Virus record (IMG/VR): IMGVR_UViG_3300027621_000467
Span: 1 to 48,294 of that record
Strand: one strand, 5' to 3'
Length of the DNA: 48,294 nucleotides
Origin: a virus
Translations under genes and position numbers: made by a program
Shown here: one piece after another, positions 19,285 through 26,044 of the stretch
Layout of the letters: each line of letters starts with the position of its first letter
Position numbering within the stretch: the stretch's first letter is position 1
Notes under the pieces: generated by a model
Told to the model about the DNA's origin: nothing
Seen by the model: the letters and a program-made list of their open reading frames with translations, nothing else
Database searches by the model: none

Positions 19285-19527
19285 TTACTTGGCTTTCGCT
19301 TCGAGTGCCTTGACCTGTTCCGTAAGTTCCTCGACACGCTGGATAAGAGCGTTGTGAAGGTGAATGACGGAACCAGCCTTGTTTGCGTCGAGGTCGCTGA
19401 ACTTGATGCCAAGGCCCTTGATGACAGGGTCGTTGATGGCCTCACGCTCTTCTTTGGCCTGACTCATTTGGCTTTCAAGGGCCTTGAGCCGAGCGGCAAG
19501 ATGCTCGATGTTGATGTCGGATGACAT
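19285..19527 (-). CDS. Coiled-coil protein of unknown function
   Basis: A protein of 80 residues from the ATG at 19527. It has two heptad-rich helices (about 4-30 and 55-80), with IKGLGIKFSDLDANKAGSV between them. An in-frame ATG at 19563 exists, but the bases between are a C/A-only-like leader (CCAACCAACAACC), as seen before other early genes, so the inner start is preferred. A GGGG/CCCC hairpin lies just beyond the stop. No family recognised; probably an oligomeric early protein. Confidence 0.6.
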   Translation of the reverse strand: MSSDINIEHLAARLKALESQMSQAKEEREAINDPVIKGLGIKFSDLDANKAGSVIHLHNALIQRVEELTEQVKALEAKAK

Positions 19528-19567
19528 GTGGTTGGTTGTTGGTTGGTTGTTGGTGACTGACAACGTG

Positions 19568-19774
19568 TCAGTCGAGATTGGTCAATGTGGCGTTGGTCTT
19601 TATCGATGCAAGCGTTTTCTTCAAAATAATTTCGGGCTTCCACTTGTTCCTAGCGTAGAGCGACTTCCACATCTCCTGCACCCTGTACATCTCTGAGTTC
19701 ATCGTCTTTCTTTCCTCAGGCGTAAGCAATTTAAGGCTAACGGTCAGGCGTTCAGGCCTACGCTTTTGGGCCAT
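19568..19774 (-). CDS. Small basic early protein
   Basis: 68 residues from the ATG at 19774 (MAQKRRPERL); a start at 19786 would add four residues. It is basic and helical, with LTPEERKTMNSEMYRVQEMW in the middle. The 5' end overlaps the 3' end of the 51-residue ORF at 19758-19913, typical of this tightly packed operon. No family recognised. The N-terminal RPERLTVSLKLLTPEE could be an RHH-like strand and helix, but this is weak. Confidence 0.5.
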   Translation of the reverse strand: MAQKRRPERLTVSLKLLTPEERKTMNSEMYRVQEMWKSLYARNKWKPEIILKKTLASIKTNATLTNLD

Positions 19775-19913
19775 CGAGTTCTTCATCGAGTTTCTTATCT
19801 AGGTAGGAGATGTTGTTCTTCAGACGTTCGACCTCGGCTTTAAGAAAAGCGTTCTCGGCCTTCAATTCACCGATGATTTTCATCATCGTTACTTCAAGTG
19901 GTATTGGTTTCAT
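19758..19913 (-). CDS. 51-residue coiled-coil protein
   Basis: A short frame MKPIPLEVTMMKIIGELKAE... ending in GPKA. Residues 11-48 form one continuous amphipathic helix with leucines or isoleucines at heptad spacing, so a small coiled coil is likely. It fills the gap between the genes on either side, in the same direction and with a short overlap with the next one. No family recognised. Confidence 0.5.
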   Translation of the reverse strand: MKPIPLEVTMMKIIGELKAENAFLKAEVERLKNNISYLDKKLDEELDGPKA

Positions 19914-19921
19914 GTAAGTGT

Positions 19922-20119
19922 TTATTCAGTACGGATGCCGAAGGTGTCATTGCGAACGAACTTGAATTGGTCGGATGCAAAATGCCTTAGAGACCCATCG
20001 TTGTCTAGCACGATAGCAAACACGTCATTAGAGAACGTGCCACCATCACGCACATACACCAGCATGCCATAACCTAACTCGGTTTCAACTGGCATAGGAT
20101 TGCGAAACTCGTGAATCAT
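19922..20119 (-). CDS. Small early protein of unknown function
   Basis: 65 residues, mostly predicted beta structure (GYGMLVYVRDGGTFSNDVFAIVL, then DGSLRHFASDQFKFV). The start overlaps the stop of the helicase-loader gene as ATGA, so it is translated with it. The strand-rich layout with a repeated Asp-Gly turn suggests a small barrel. No family recognised. Confidence 0.55.
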   Translation of the reverse strand: MIHEFRNPMPVETELGYGMLVYVRDGGTFSNDVFAIVLDNDGSLRHFASDQFKFVRNDTFGIRTE

Positions 20120-20799
20120 TTTGCGGCTACTCTCTCGAATAGGTCTGGGTCTTTCAGGCGAGCAACGAACGCAGTGCCAGTCTCCTTGTCATGGAAACGC
20201 TCCAGCAGGGTATCGCCAGTCAGGTTGGTGGTAATGATGGTGGGACGCTGATGCATCGTACGTTGGTCAACAAGAGCAAACAGGCACGAGGCCATGCGTT
20301 CAGTCATCTTCTCCTTGCCCAAGTCGTCGAGGAACAGGAGTGGCACGTTGGTCATCTGAAGCATAGTCTTATCCCACGTGCTATTGCCCCACGAGGATGC
20401 GATACGTGCTTCCAGTTCAAACATAGTGAGGAAGAGATACCTGTGTTTGTATGGGTTCGCATCCCAAAGCCTCTTGGCAATGAACCAAGCCGTACGTGTT
20501 TTCCCCTTACGTGTTGAACCGTGGATAAGCAGACCTTTACCCTTTGGACTCCAAGTCACTGCGGTCTGCCACAAGTCGCCCAGCCTTTCAGGCTCGGTGT
20601 CCTCAAACAGTTGAGGGATGGGCGTCTCTGGCTTGGGCTTAGGTGGCGTAGTAGTGGACAGTATAATCTTATCCCAGTGCACCAAACATGGCTTGCACAG
20701 CGTCTCGTAGATTGCGATGTCCTCGGAGTACTCCCTGATGTGGGCTGGATTGTTGCAGTTAAAGTTCCTGCACAATGGTGCGTTAGAATCCTTTTGCAT
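20116..20799 (-). CDS. DnaC/IstB-like AAA+ helicase loader
   Basis: A protein of 227 residues. The Walker A motif GSTRKGKT is at about 94-101, the Walker B LLFLDD at about 154-159, and TTN (sensor 1-like) follows. The N-terminus has four cysteines (C10, C15, C35, C38) that could bind zinc. This layout matches phage DnaC-type loaders, which place the host DnaB helicase on the origin. It lies directly downstream of the initiator gene (overlap of 17 bases), like the lambda O/P pair. No phage helicase gene was found, so it probably acts on the host helicase. Confidence 0.85.
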   Translation of the reverse strand: MQKDSNAPLCRNFNCNNPAHIREYSEDIAIYETLCKPCLVHWDKIILSTTTPPKPKPETPIPQLFEDTEPERLGDLWQTAVTWSPKGKGLLIHGSTRKGKTRTAWFIAKRLWDANPYKHRYLFLTMFELEARIASSWGNSTWDKTMLQMTNVPLLFLDDLGKEKMTERMASCLFALVDQRTMHQRPTIITTNLTGDTLLERFHDKETGTAFVARLKDPDLFERVAAK

Positions 20800-21445
20800 G
20801 GTCGGTGGAGGTCTTGGCTTGTTGGTTGAGATACTTGTTAAAGGCTATTCTGGTGCGAGGTTTAAAGATACCTTGGTATCCATTATTTAATGACGTGGTG
20901 ACGGCCTCGGTTGCATCCAATAGCCCCCACGTCATGAACTCGGCGTTCCATCTATTGACATAGGAGTTGCTGGAGGGCTTGCGGTTTGCCTTACGCCATT
21001 CCATGTAATCGTCCCATGCCTTGGACAGGGTTGGGTCAGACCTGATAAAGGAGTCATCAACCAGAGGCTGTGCCTTCTTATCTTTAGTATCTATATCCTT
21101 GTTTCTATATGGGTGAAATTCCTTGCACCCCTCGGGTGAAATTGGCTTCACCCCCTCGGTGCAATTGGCTTCACCCTCTAGGGCGAGCGTAAGGATGTCC
21201 CAGATAGTTCCGTCCTTGCTACGTCTGACGTAACCAGATTCAACAAGTCTGCCTATGCCATACTGCACGTTACGCTCGGACATATCCAGATACTTGGCCA
21301 GAGTCTCACGTGTGGCGAAACAGCCCTTAGCGTTAGACAGGATGTGTACGATTGACCACAGGAACTTGTCCGACTGGGTCAGCCGTGCGTCCTTGAATAC
21401 CTTGGCGGGTATCCACACGCCCTTGAATGGAAATTCCTCAGGCAT
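20783..21445 (-). CDS. Replication initiator-like winged-helix protein
   Basis: 220 residues from the ATG at 21445, which overlaps the exonuclease stop; the longer frame upstream lies inside the exonuclease gene and is not supported. The N-terminal 80 residues are winged-helix-like: FKGVWIPAKVF, then ATRETLAKYLDMSERNVQYGI and LVESGYVRR. A polar linker follows and then a C-terminal helical part with AWDDYMEWRKANRKPS. Such proteins bind phage origins and recruit the loader. Three 20-bp repeats with 23-bp period and an AT-rich tract lie inside the linker-coding part (21080-21176), as in lambda O. Neighbour and iterons together make the role likely. Confidence 0.72.
   Translation of the reverse strand: MPEEFPFKGVWIPAKVFKDARLTQSDKFLWSIVHILSNAKGCFATRETLAKYLDMSERNVQYGIGRLVESGYVRRSKDGTIWDILTLALEGEANCTEGVKPISPEGCKEFHPYRNKDIDTKDKKAQPLVDDSFIRSDPTLSKAWDDYMEWRKANRKPSSNSYVNRWNAEFMTWGLLDATEAVTTSLNNGYQGIFKPRTRIAFNKYLNQQAKTSTDHAKGF
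21111..21176. other. Probable replication origin: three iterons
   Basis: Three 20-bp units start at 21111, 21134 and 21157, exactly 23 bp apart. The middle unit is GGGTGAAATTGGCTTCACCC, an inverted repeat with 7-bp arms; the others differ at a few positions. About 30 bp rich in A and T (21080-21110) lies directly beside them. Since 23 is not a multiple of three, the repetition is not protein-driven. The arrangement equals lambda ori inside gene O. Confidence 0.75.
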
Positions 21446-22319
21446 TGAGTTCGGTGACTCCGACGTAAGCGTAGTCAGCAGGACGTCCATTCTTGTGCCA
21501 CTCAGCGACCTCGACGAGGGCACGGAGGTAGTTGTGCCTACCACGCTCAATCATCTCGCTAGAGACGACGAACTCACGGCTCAGGTTAGGTTCTTCCTTT
21601 TCGGAACACACGTAGGTGAACTTAGGGAAACACTTAAAGACTTCGTTGATGCAGTCGGAATAGAATGCGGACTGGATGCCCCAGCAACTGCCACGAGCGG
21701 ACGCAATCACGTCATTGTCGGACAGGCTGGCCATGGACTTGAGGTCAAGTATCTCCAACTCCCCCTTGCCCTTCTGGACACGAGTGAGGAGGTCGAGTTT
21801 TCCCTTAATGGAGAAGTCATGGTAGCGGTCTTCGCCATTCCATTTGTAATACACCTTGGCCCTACCAGTGTAGGCAATCTCACGTGCCACGCTGGCTCGC
21901 TCGAAACGGTCCTTGATGATTTCGTATGCGGACTCGGACATAGCCTTAGCCACGTCCCAGTCGTCGGATTTAACTACGGCTCGACCACCAGCGTTCGCTT
22001 CGAATTCCTCATGGATGTCCTTACCCTGCTTCGTGCGTCTATCCACATTGGGAGCGACACTGTAGCGGGACTCTACCTCGTTGGGCTCAAGCGTCAGGCA
22101 GTGGTAAAGACTACCAATGACGAGGGCCTTGGTCTTATGGTCTCTCGATACCTTGTCTCGCTCTGCGTGGGCGACACCATGCGTGTGTACACGCTTGATG
22201 TAGGACTGGTTGAGGGCGTCGTATGCCCTGTACTCTGCGTCAGTCATGTCCTTCTGGAGACTGACGTTGAGGAGTACGAGGTTAGGATTGGACTGTGATA
22301 GTAATAGGCTGTGACTCAT
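21438..22319 (-). CDS. RecE/exodeoxyribonuclease VIII-like PD-(D/E)XK nuclease
   Basis: A protein of 293 residues. LNQSYIKR (36-43) and IGSLYHCLTLEP (68-79) are typical of the N-terminal part of phage RecE-type nucleases. KGKLDLLT at 173-180 and EILDLKSM at 189-196 give the D...DxK active site (D176, D192, K194). GIQSAFYSD (214-222) is the late helix motif of the family. It would degrade one DNA strand and hand the single strand to ERF. The start is preceded by AACAACC rather than a Shine-Dalgarno site. A 347-codon frame on the opposite strand is a coding shadow. Confidence 0.85.
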   Translation of the reverse strand: MSHSLLLSQSNPNLVLLNVSLQKDMTDAEYRAYDALNQSYIKRVHTHGVAHAERDKVSRDHKTKALVIGSLYHCLTLEPNEVESRYSVAPNVDRRTKQGKDIHEEFEANAGGRAVVKSDDWDVAKAMSESAYEIIKDRFERASVAREIAYTGRAKVYYKWNGEDRYHDFSIKGKLDLLTRVQKGKGELEILDLKSMASLSDNDVIASARGSCWGIQSAFYSDCINEVFKCFPKFTYVCSEKEEPNLSREFVVSSEMIERGRHNYLRALVEVAEWHKNGRPADYAYVGVTELNA

Positions 22320-22533
22320 GGTTGTTCTCTTTGATGTTCGTATTCAGTTCATCCATCGCAATCTGAATCTTTGCCTTAATGCGTGAGGCGAGATTCTTAT
22401 CGGACACACAGTCCAAGTCTTTGATTGCGTAGTGCAAGAACCGCACGGCCTGCCACTGTCTCCGACGTTGGATGTCGGAGAGGAGGTCTGCATTGACCTG
22501 CTCAGTGGAGGGCCGATTGGAACGAATGGCCAT
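22282..22533 (-). CDS. Small helical early protein
   Basis: A protein of 83 residues, mostly helical (STEQVNADLLSDIQRRRQWQ, then a second helix around 45-70). It starts in a TAATG overlap with the DUF932-like gene and overlaps the exonuclease start by 38 bases in another frame, so it is part of the same operon. No family recognised. The position suggests an accessory factor of the exonuclease or replication. Confidence 0.55.
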   Translation of the reverse strand: MAIRSNRPSTEQVNADLLSDIQRRRQWQAVRFLHYAIKDLDCVSDKNLASRIKAKIQIAMDELNTNIKENNHESQPITITVQS

Positions 22534-23462
22534 TAGTTGTAGGAGGCGTCGATGCTGTCGAGCAGGATGATGCCAGAGTGCTCGTGCTCGGAAGCCGTGA
22601 CGAGTGCACTGAGCAGACGCCCAGACTTACGCTCATTGGATTCATAGCGATGGTTGCTGGCCTCGTGCGTGAACACCTCGGTAAAGGCGTTGTACAGATT
22701 CCACATCGAGCGTTCGGAGTCGTGCTCGAAGGAAGGAGACTGCCAGCGATTCAAGACACGATTGCCATCGAACCTGTTGACGACACCACGATTCACAAGG
22801 TTTTCAATTGCGTTGAATCCCTGTGTATTGGAAATCTGCTTACTGGCGAGCGAGGTGCTGTTTCGCTTGAGTACATCCCACTGGAGGAGTGCATCGTCGA
22901 GCACGTTGAGTGCGAACTCAGGGCGGATGTGGCTGTTGTGCTTGCTCGTCAACGTCAGTTCCTCACAGAAGGAGGTCATGCCATTGGTGCATACGAGACG
23001 TACGGCACCGACAGAGACCGCCGCAGGTGCGGAGCCGTTGAACGAGTTGTGCGTGATGAGGCGAAGACAGATGATGTCGCCTTTCTTCTTGGTGGGCACC
23101 TCAAAGGATGCGTCACTGAAGTCATACCGCACGTGAACACGTGAGCCATGCTTGGCCACGATGCCCTCGGTCAGGTTAGGTTGGAGGTTACGCTCACGGA
23201 GACCACCAAGGATGGCGTCTTCGAGTTCGTTGTTCTGGAGGATACCATATCGCTCGGACGTGACACCAATGACGATGTTCGTGTCCTCACGGACGTTGCC
23301 CCAAGCGTTGGCGGGAACGCCGTCTTCGGTGAACAGAGGCACGGACTTCACGCTGAAGCGGTGTGCGTTCTGGTCACGGACGATTTTCTCGCTGTTGACT
23401 CGGCTGTTGTTGACACGTGCTCGGTAGAGCGAACGTGCTTCGTTTCTGTTGTTTTGACTCAT
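22533..23462 (-). CDS. DUF932-like phage/plasmid protein
   Basis: 309 residues from the ATG at 23462. The open frame runs further upstream, but through the tRNA-Pro gene, so that part is not coding. It shows the order of motifs I know from DUF932 proteins: SERYGILQN (about 78-86), VHVRYDF, then ITHNSFNGSAPAAV and VRLVCTNGM near 150-170. The family is common in phages and plasmids and its biochemical role is not established. It lies between the tRNA and the exonuclease operon and starts after an A/C-rich leader (AATACAACC). Confidence 0.72.
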   Translation of the reverse strand: MSQNNRNEARSLYRARVNNSRVNSEKIVRDQNAHRFSVKSVPLFTEDGVPANAWGNVREDTNIVIGVTSERYGILQNNELEDAILGGLRERNLQPNLTEGIVAKHGSRVHVRYDFSDASFEVPTKKKGDIICLRLITHNSFNGSAPAAVSVGAVRLVCTNGMTSFCEELTLTSKHNSHIRPEFALNVLDDALLQWDVLKRNSTSLASKQISNTQGFNAIENLVNRGVVNRFDGNRVLNRWQSPSFEHDSERSMWNLYNAFTEVFTHEASNHRYESNERKSGRLLSALVTASEHEHSGIILLDSIDASYN

Positions 23463-23491
23463 GGTTGTATTATGTGTGTGGGTGAAATTCG

Positions 23492-23564
23492 TCGGGTAGA
23501 CAGGACTTGAACCTGCAACACCCTGCTCCCAAAGCAGGGACTCTACCAATTGAGATACTACCCG
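23492..23564 (-). tRNA. tRNA-Pro (anticodon UGG)
   Basis: The minus strand forms a cloverleaf: acceptor CGGGTAG/CTACCCG with discriminator A, anticodon arm CCTGC-TTTGGGA-GCAGG (anticodon UGG), and T arm GCAGG-TTCAAGT-CCTGT. CCA is not encoded. It reads CCA, the main proline codon of the giant gene. It lies in the leader of the DUF932-like gene, 7 bases after the preceding stop. Confidence 0.92.
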
Positions 23565-23571
23565 ATGTGTG

Positions 23572-23877
23572 TTAGTTGATACTCTTAGGGATAGGGTTCT
23601 TGTCCATGAAATTCTCGAACAAAGACAAGAAAAGTCTCCGTCGGCTGATTTTGATTCCATGTTTCATGTAGGTGTGGTTGACGAGTTCGTTTATGTACTC
23701 ATCTACCCTGCATGCACGTTTAACGTATTCATCGGTGTCGCTGACAGCCCAGTTGAGTTGGGCAACGTTGGCCTGAAGACGCTCATGGGTGTGAGCAACC
23801 TTGTAGGTTCTGCTCCCACGTTTGAACGTGCGTTTCTTCGTGCTCTTGAAAGCACTCTCTTCTTTTAATTGAGCCAT
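23572..23877 (-). CDS. Basic early protein of unknown function
   Basis: A protein of 101 residues. The N-terminal third is very basic (STKKRTFKRGSRTYK), followed by a helical part (HTHERLQANVAQLNWAVSD) and a basic C-terminus (KISRRRLFLSLFENFMDKN). It may bind nucleic acid. It starts after ACAACTAATACC, without a Shine-Dalgarno site, and ends 7 bases before tRNA-Pro. No family recognised. Confidence 0.55.
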   Translation of the reverse strand: MAQLKEESAFKSTKKRTFKRGSRTYKVAHTHERLQANVAQLNWAVSDTDEYVKRACRVDEYINELVNHTYMKHGIKISRRRLFLSLFENFMDKNPIPKSIN

Positions 23878-23881
23878 GGTA

Positions 23882-24145
23882 TTAGTTGTTGGATTTGTTT
23901 TTAGATGCGGTGTCTTTGATAATCAAAGCGATTGCGTGGTTGATGCTCACGTTTTTTTCACGAGCGATGTCTACTACGTATTGGAATTCACTTTCGTCCA
24001 AGGACAGGCCCACCAGACGCTTTTTGTCTTTGCGTATGCTGGCCTGAGGCTCTTTGAATTCGTGGTGCTTCTTACGGTACTTGCCACTATCTCGAATGAG
24101 CGAGTGAAGCCAAGAGACGTCGGTGATTTTAGGTTCGTCGGACAT
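23882..24145 (-). CDS. Second ribbon-helix-helix-like protein
   Basis: A protein of 87 residues. Residues about 43-78 (RLVGLSLDESEFQYVVDIAR ... VSINHAIALIIKD) match the RHH layout: a short strand, helix A, a turn and helix B. The N-terminus is basic. It sits 4 bases before the next leftward gene. It could regulate the early operon; no target is visible. Confidence 0.55.
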   Translation of the reverse strand: MSDEPKITDVSWLHSLIRDSGKYRKKHHEFKEPQASIRKDKKRLVGLSLDESEFQYVVDIAREKNVSINHAIALIIKDTASKNKSNN

Positions 24146-24149
24146 GGTA

Positions 24150-25163
24150 TTATTCAGAGACGTGTACGTCGCTCATCCAAGATTGGCGATTCCAGATGGC
24201 GGTGATGTTGATATCGACCATGTGCATGACCAAGTTAAGCAAGCCCTTGATGCGTTTGATTTGATTCTTGTCCTTAGAGAAGAACGTGACGTTGCTGTTG
24301 CCACTGCGGATGCGGACGCTGTCCTCTTCGTTGAAGTAACGAATCGCTTTACCCTCTTCACGTGCATTCAGTTTCATGTGACCGATGGCTACCTCTTTGA
24401 TAGAGCAACCCTTGTCGCCAGTCGCATAATTGCTACGGCCATTGCCCTCGTACTTAACATCGACGACGTAGTACATTGAGGAGCACTTGTCGGTATTGCG
24501 TTGGTCACGCTCTTCGACATCTTTGAGGCTCATTTGGAAATCCTCATGCAACACGGCGTAGGTAATGCGAAACTCGCCCCCTGCACTCATGTCCGTGATT
24601 TCTGCGTGTGCAGTGTAGCCAGATTCGGTGAGGGCACTCTTAATCCCAGTGTGGATTAAGCCCTTAAGGTAATCGACCTGATGGTCAACACGTGCATCGA
24701 CGAACACGATGGCTTGGTCGCTGACCTTCTGCTCACAGTCCGTGGCCTTTTTCTTGTAGAGGCGGAACATCACAGAGCACTCATTCTTAGCGAGACTCTT
24801 GAAGTAAGAGCGAGTCGCCTTCTTGATAGCCTTGTCATCAATGTTGCTCCACTCGACGCCATCGTAATGGTCTCCAGCGATTCGGTTAACCCATTGCTCT
24901 ATGCTAGAGACCTTCTCAAGTTCTTTGGTGAACCCTTCGTTGGACTCAAGCCAAGCATTGAAAGCGAGGCCTATGGTTGCGTGTGCGGACTTGGCCTTCG
25001 AGCGAAAGGACTTCAAGTTCTCGAACTCTTCGTGCCCCTCGCTGATGACGGCACGTTGGAACACGTGGTCTTTACGCCAGCCTTCGTCGGCTGTGTAAGC
25101 CTGAACAGTCAGGCCTTGGATGGACGTGGTGAGCACGTCCAGTACTTTGATTTCTTTACTCAT
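24150..25163 (-). CDS. Early protein of unknown function, 337 residues
   Basis: A protein of 337 residues, not recognised. It is soluble, with mixed charge. A helical N-terminal half contains KSFRSKAKSAHATIGLAFNA. A beta-rich C-terminal half contains FRITYAVLHEDFQMSL and SSMYYVVDVKYEGNG, and it ends in helices. The start codon follows a long leader made mostly of A and C (AAACAACCAAATCAAATACAACC). tRNA-Pro(AGG) is encoded within its upstream leader. Its size and position in the early operon suggest a DNA-metabolism or host-takeover role, but nothing in the sequence proves it. Confidence 0.7.
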   Translation of the reverse strand: MSKEIKVLDVLTTSIQGLTVQAYTADEGWRKDHVFQRAVISEGHEEFENLKSFRSKAKSAHATIGLAFNAWLESNEGFTKELEKVSSIEQWVNRIAGDHYDGVEWSNIDDKAIKKATRSYFKSLAKNECSVMFRLYKKKATDCEQKVSDQAIVFVDARVDHQVDYLKGLIHTGIKSALTESGYTAHAEITDMSAGGEFRITYAVLHEDFQMSLKDVEERDQRNTDKCSSMYYVVDVKYEGNGRSNYATGDKGCSIKEVAIGHMKLNAREEGKAIRYFNEEDSVRIRSGNSNVTFFSKDKNQIKRIKGLLNLVMHMVDINITAIWNRQSWMSDVHVSE

Positions 25164-25208
25164 GGTTGTATTTGATTTGGTTGTTTTGGTTTTGGTTTGG
25201 TGAAATGG

Positions 25209-25280
25209 TCAGCAAGACAGGATTCGAACCTGCAACACTATGCACCCTAAGCATAGACTCTACCGTTGAGATACTTACTG
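25209..25280 (-). tRNA. tRNA-Pro-like (anticodon AGG)
   Basis: The minus strand folds as a cloverleaf: acceptor CAGTAAG/CTTGCTG with A as discriminator, anticodon stem TATGC/GCATA with loop TTAGGGT (anticodon AGG), and T arm GCAGG-TTCGAAT-CCTGT. It is similar in the D and T arms to the tRNA-Pro(UGG) at 23492, so the two are paralogues. A34 would be unusual for a bacterial proline tRNA. CCA is not encoded. Confidence 0.85.
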
Positions 25281-25289
25281 ATAAATTGG

Positions 25290-25303
25290 TCCCCCGAAGG
25301 GGA
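25290..25303 (-). other. cUUCGg hairpin after an early gene
   Basis: On the minus strand TCCCC-TTCG-GGGGA forms a 5-bp stem with the very stable UUCG loop. It starts 7 bases after the stop of the gene at 25311-25589 and precedes the tRNA. No U tract follows, so it is more likely a 3'-end stabiliser or processing signal than a full terminator. Confidence 0.55.
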
Positions 25304-25310
25304 TAGAACA

Positions 25311-25589
25311 TTAGATGCCTAACTGCTTCTCGACTTGGGTGAGAGCGTCTTCGACGACGCACGTTGCCCATTCAGTCTTGATGAATCGGAAGCCCCGCTT
25401 GCTGGCTTCGCCCTTGATTCGCTCCATTCGGAGGACAAGGTTCTCGACTCGTGCATAGTGCTCAAGGGTGTTGGTATCGCCTGAGGCGATGGTCAGTGCA
25501 CAGATGGCTTCGCCCTTTTTAGCGGACTTGCATTTGCGGACGGACCTGATGCCCTTGATGCCCTTGATGTTCTTGATGTGGTTAATCAT
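25311..25589 (-). CDS. Small basic early protein
   Basis: A protein of 92 residues, basic at the N-terminus (HIKNIKGIKGIRSVRKCKSA), with a central helix (LEHYARVENLVLRMERIKGE) and a C-terminal helix. The leader is A/C-only-like (CAACCAACCAAACAACCAC) without a Shine-Dalgarno site. It is the second gene of the leftward operon and is followed by a UUCG hairpin. No family recognised. Confidence 0.5.
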   Translation of the reverse strand: MINHIKNIKGIKGIRSVRKCKSAKKGEAICALTIASGDTNTLEHYARVENLVLRMERIKGEASKRGFRFIKTEWATCVVEDALTQVEKQLGI

Positions 25590-25636
25590 GTGGTTGTTTG
25601 GTTGGTTGTGTGGTTGTGTGTGTGGTGGGAAAGGAT

Positions 25637-25650
25637 GCCCCCGAAGGGGC
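25637..25650 (-). other. cUUCGg hairpin after the 33-residue membrane ORF
   Basis: GCCCC-TTCG-GGGGC on the minus strand, starting 6 bases after the stop at 25657. It has the same loop, and nearly the same stem and spacing, as the hairpin at 25290-25303. The downstream sequence ATCCTTT is only weakly U-rich. Confidence 0.5.
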
Positions 25651-25656
25651 TGGCAC

Positions 25657-25758
25657 TTAGTTCCAGAGGAGGCCGACTGTCACGAAGAGGCCAATTAGGA
25701 TGGCCGTGTCAATGATGGTGGCGACTACCCAGAGGGTGCCGATTTGGTGTTTGTTCAT
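25657..25758 (-). CDS. 33-residue single-span membrane protein, first early gene
   Basis: A short frame MNKHQIGTLWVVATIIDTAI... ending LLWN. Residues 7-32 form one hydrophobic segment. It starts after a CAACCAACAACCAACCAAC leader, the same type as other early genes, and is followed by a hairpin, which together support real expression. As the first gene of the early operon, a membrane peptide could act in superinfection exclusion or host modification; that is speculation. Confidence 0.5.
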   Translation of the reverse strand: MNKHQIGTLWVVATIIDTAILIGLFVTVGLLWN

Positions 25759-26044
25759 GTTGGTTGGTTGTTGGTTGTGTTGGTATCTGATGTACGAAGT
25801 GTTGGATGTTTGTAAAGAGAGAACTGAAGAAAGAATTGATTATCTTTATCTGGACCCGCCATGGGCCCCGCATTGACCCGCCTGTTACAGCGTTGGGTTT
25901 TTATACTACTTCAGTTGTCAGTGATAAGGCCTTATGGGCTAACACCGACTCCACTGAACATGTGAACTATGTGGGCACGTGCAACAACTAATCGTATATT
26001 CCTGCCAGATTCATCGTAAGTCGTTGATAGCCAACGAAATAAAC
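25759..26044. promoter_or_regulatory. Gap upstream of the early operon with operator-like repeats
   Basis: A 286-base stretch without a convincing gene. It holds a perfect 12-bp palindrome ATAAGGCCTTAT (25924-25935), a direct repeat GACCCGCC (25853-25860 and 25875-25882, 22 bp apart) and an A/T-rich part (25830-25850). The first early leader starts at its left side, so the early leftward promoter should lie here. I could not assign -35 and -10 boxes with confidence. Confidence 0.4.

Noticed and set aside
21255-22298. Rightward frame of 347 codons over the exonuclease and initiator genes
   Set aside because: The minus-strand exonuclease has clear catalytic motifs here; the opposite frame is a shadow spanning two genes.
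22578-23144. Rightward frame of 188 codons inside the DUF932-like gene
   Set aside because: The composition is that of a complement of coding sequence, and the leftward gene is supported by family motifs and a leader.
23463-23660. N-terminal extension of the DUF932-like frame
   Set aside because: The extension is a translation of the tRNA-Pro gene and its flanks; the ATG at 23462 has the typical leader.
25806-25991. Rightward frame of 61 codons in the regulatory gap
   Set aside because: It has no leader, no recognisable features and an odd composition, and it overlaps palindromes and repeats that look regulatory.
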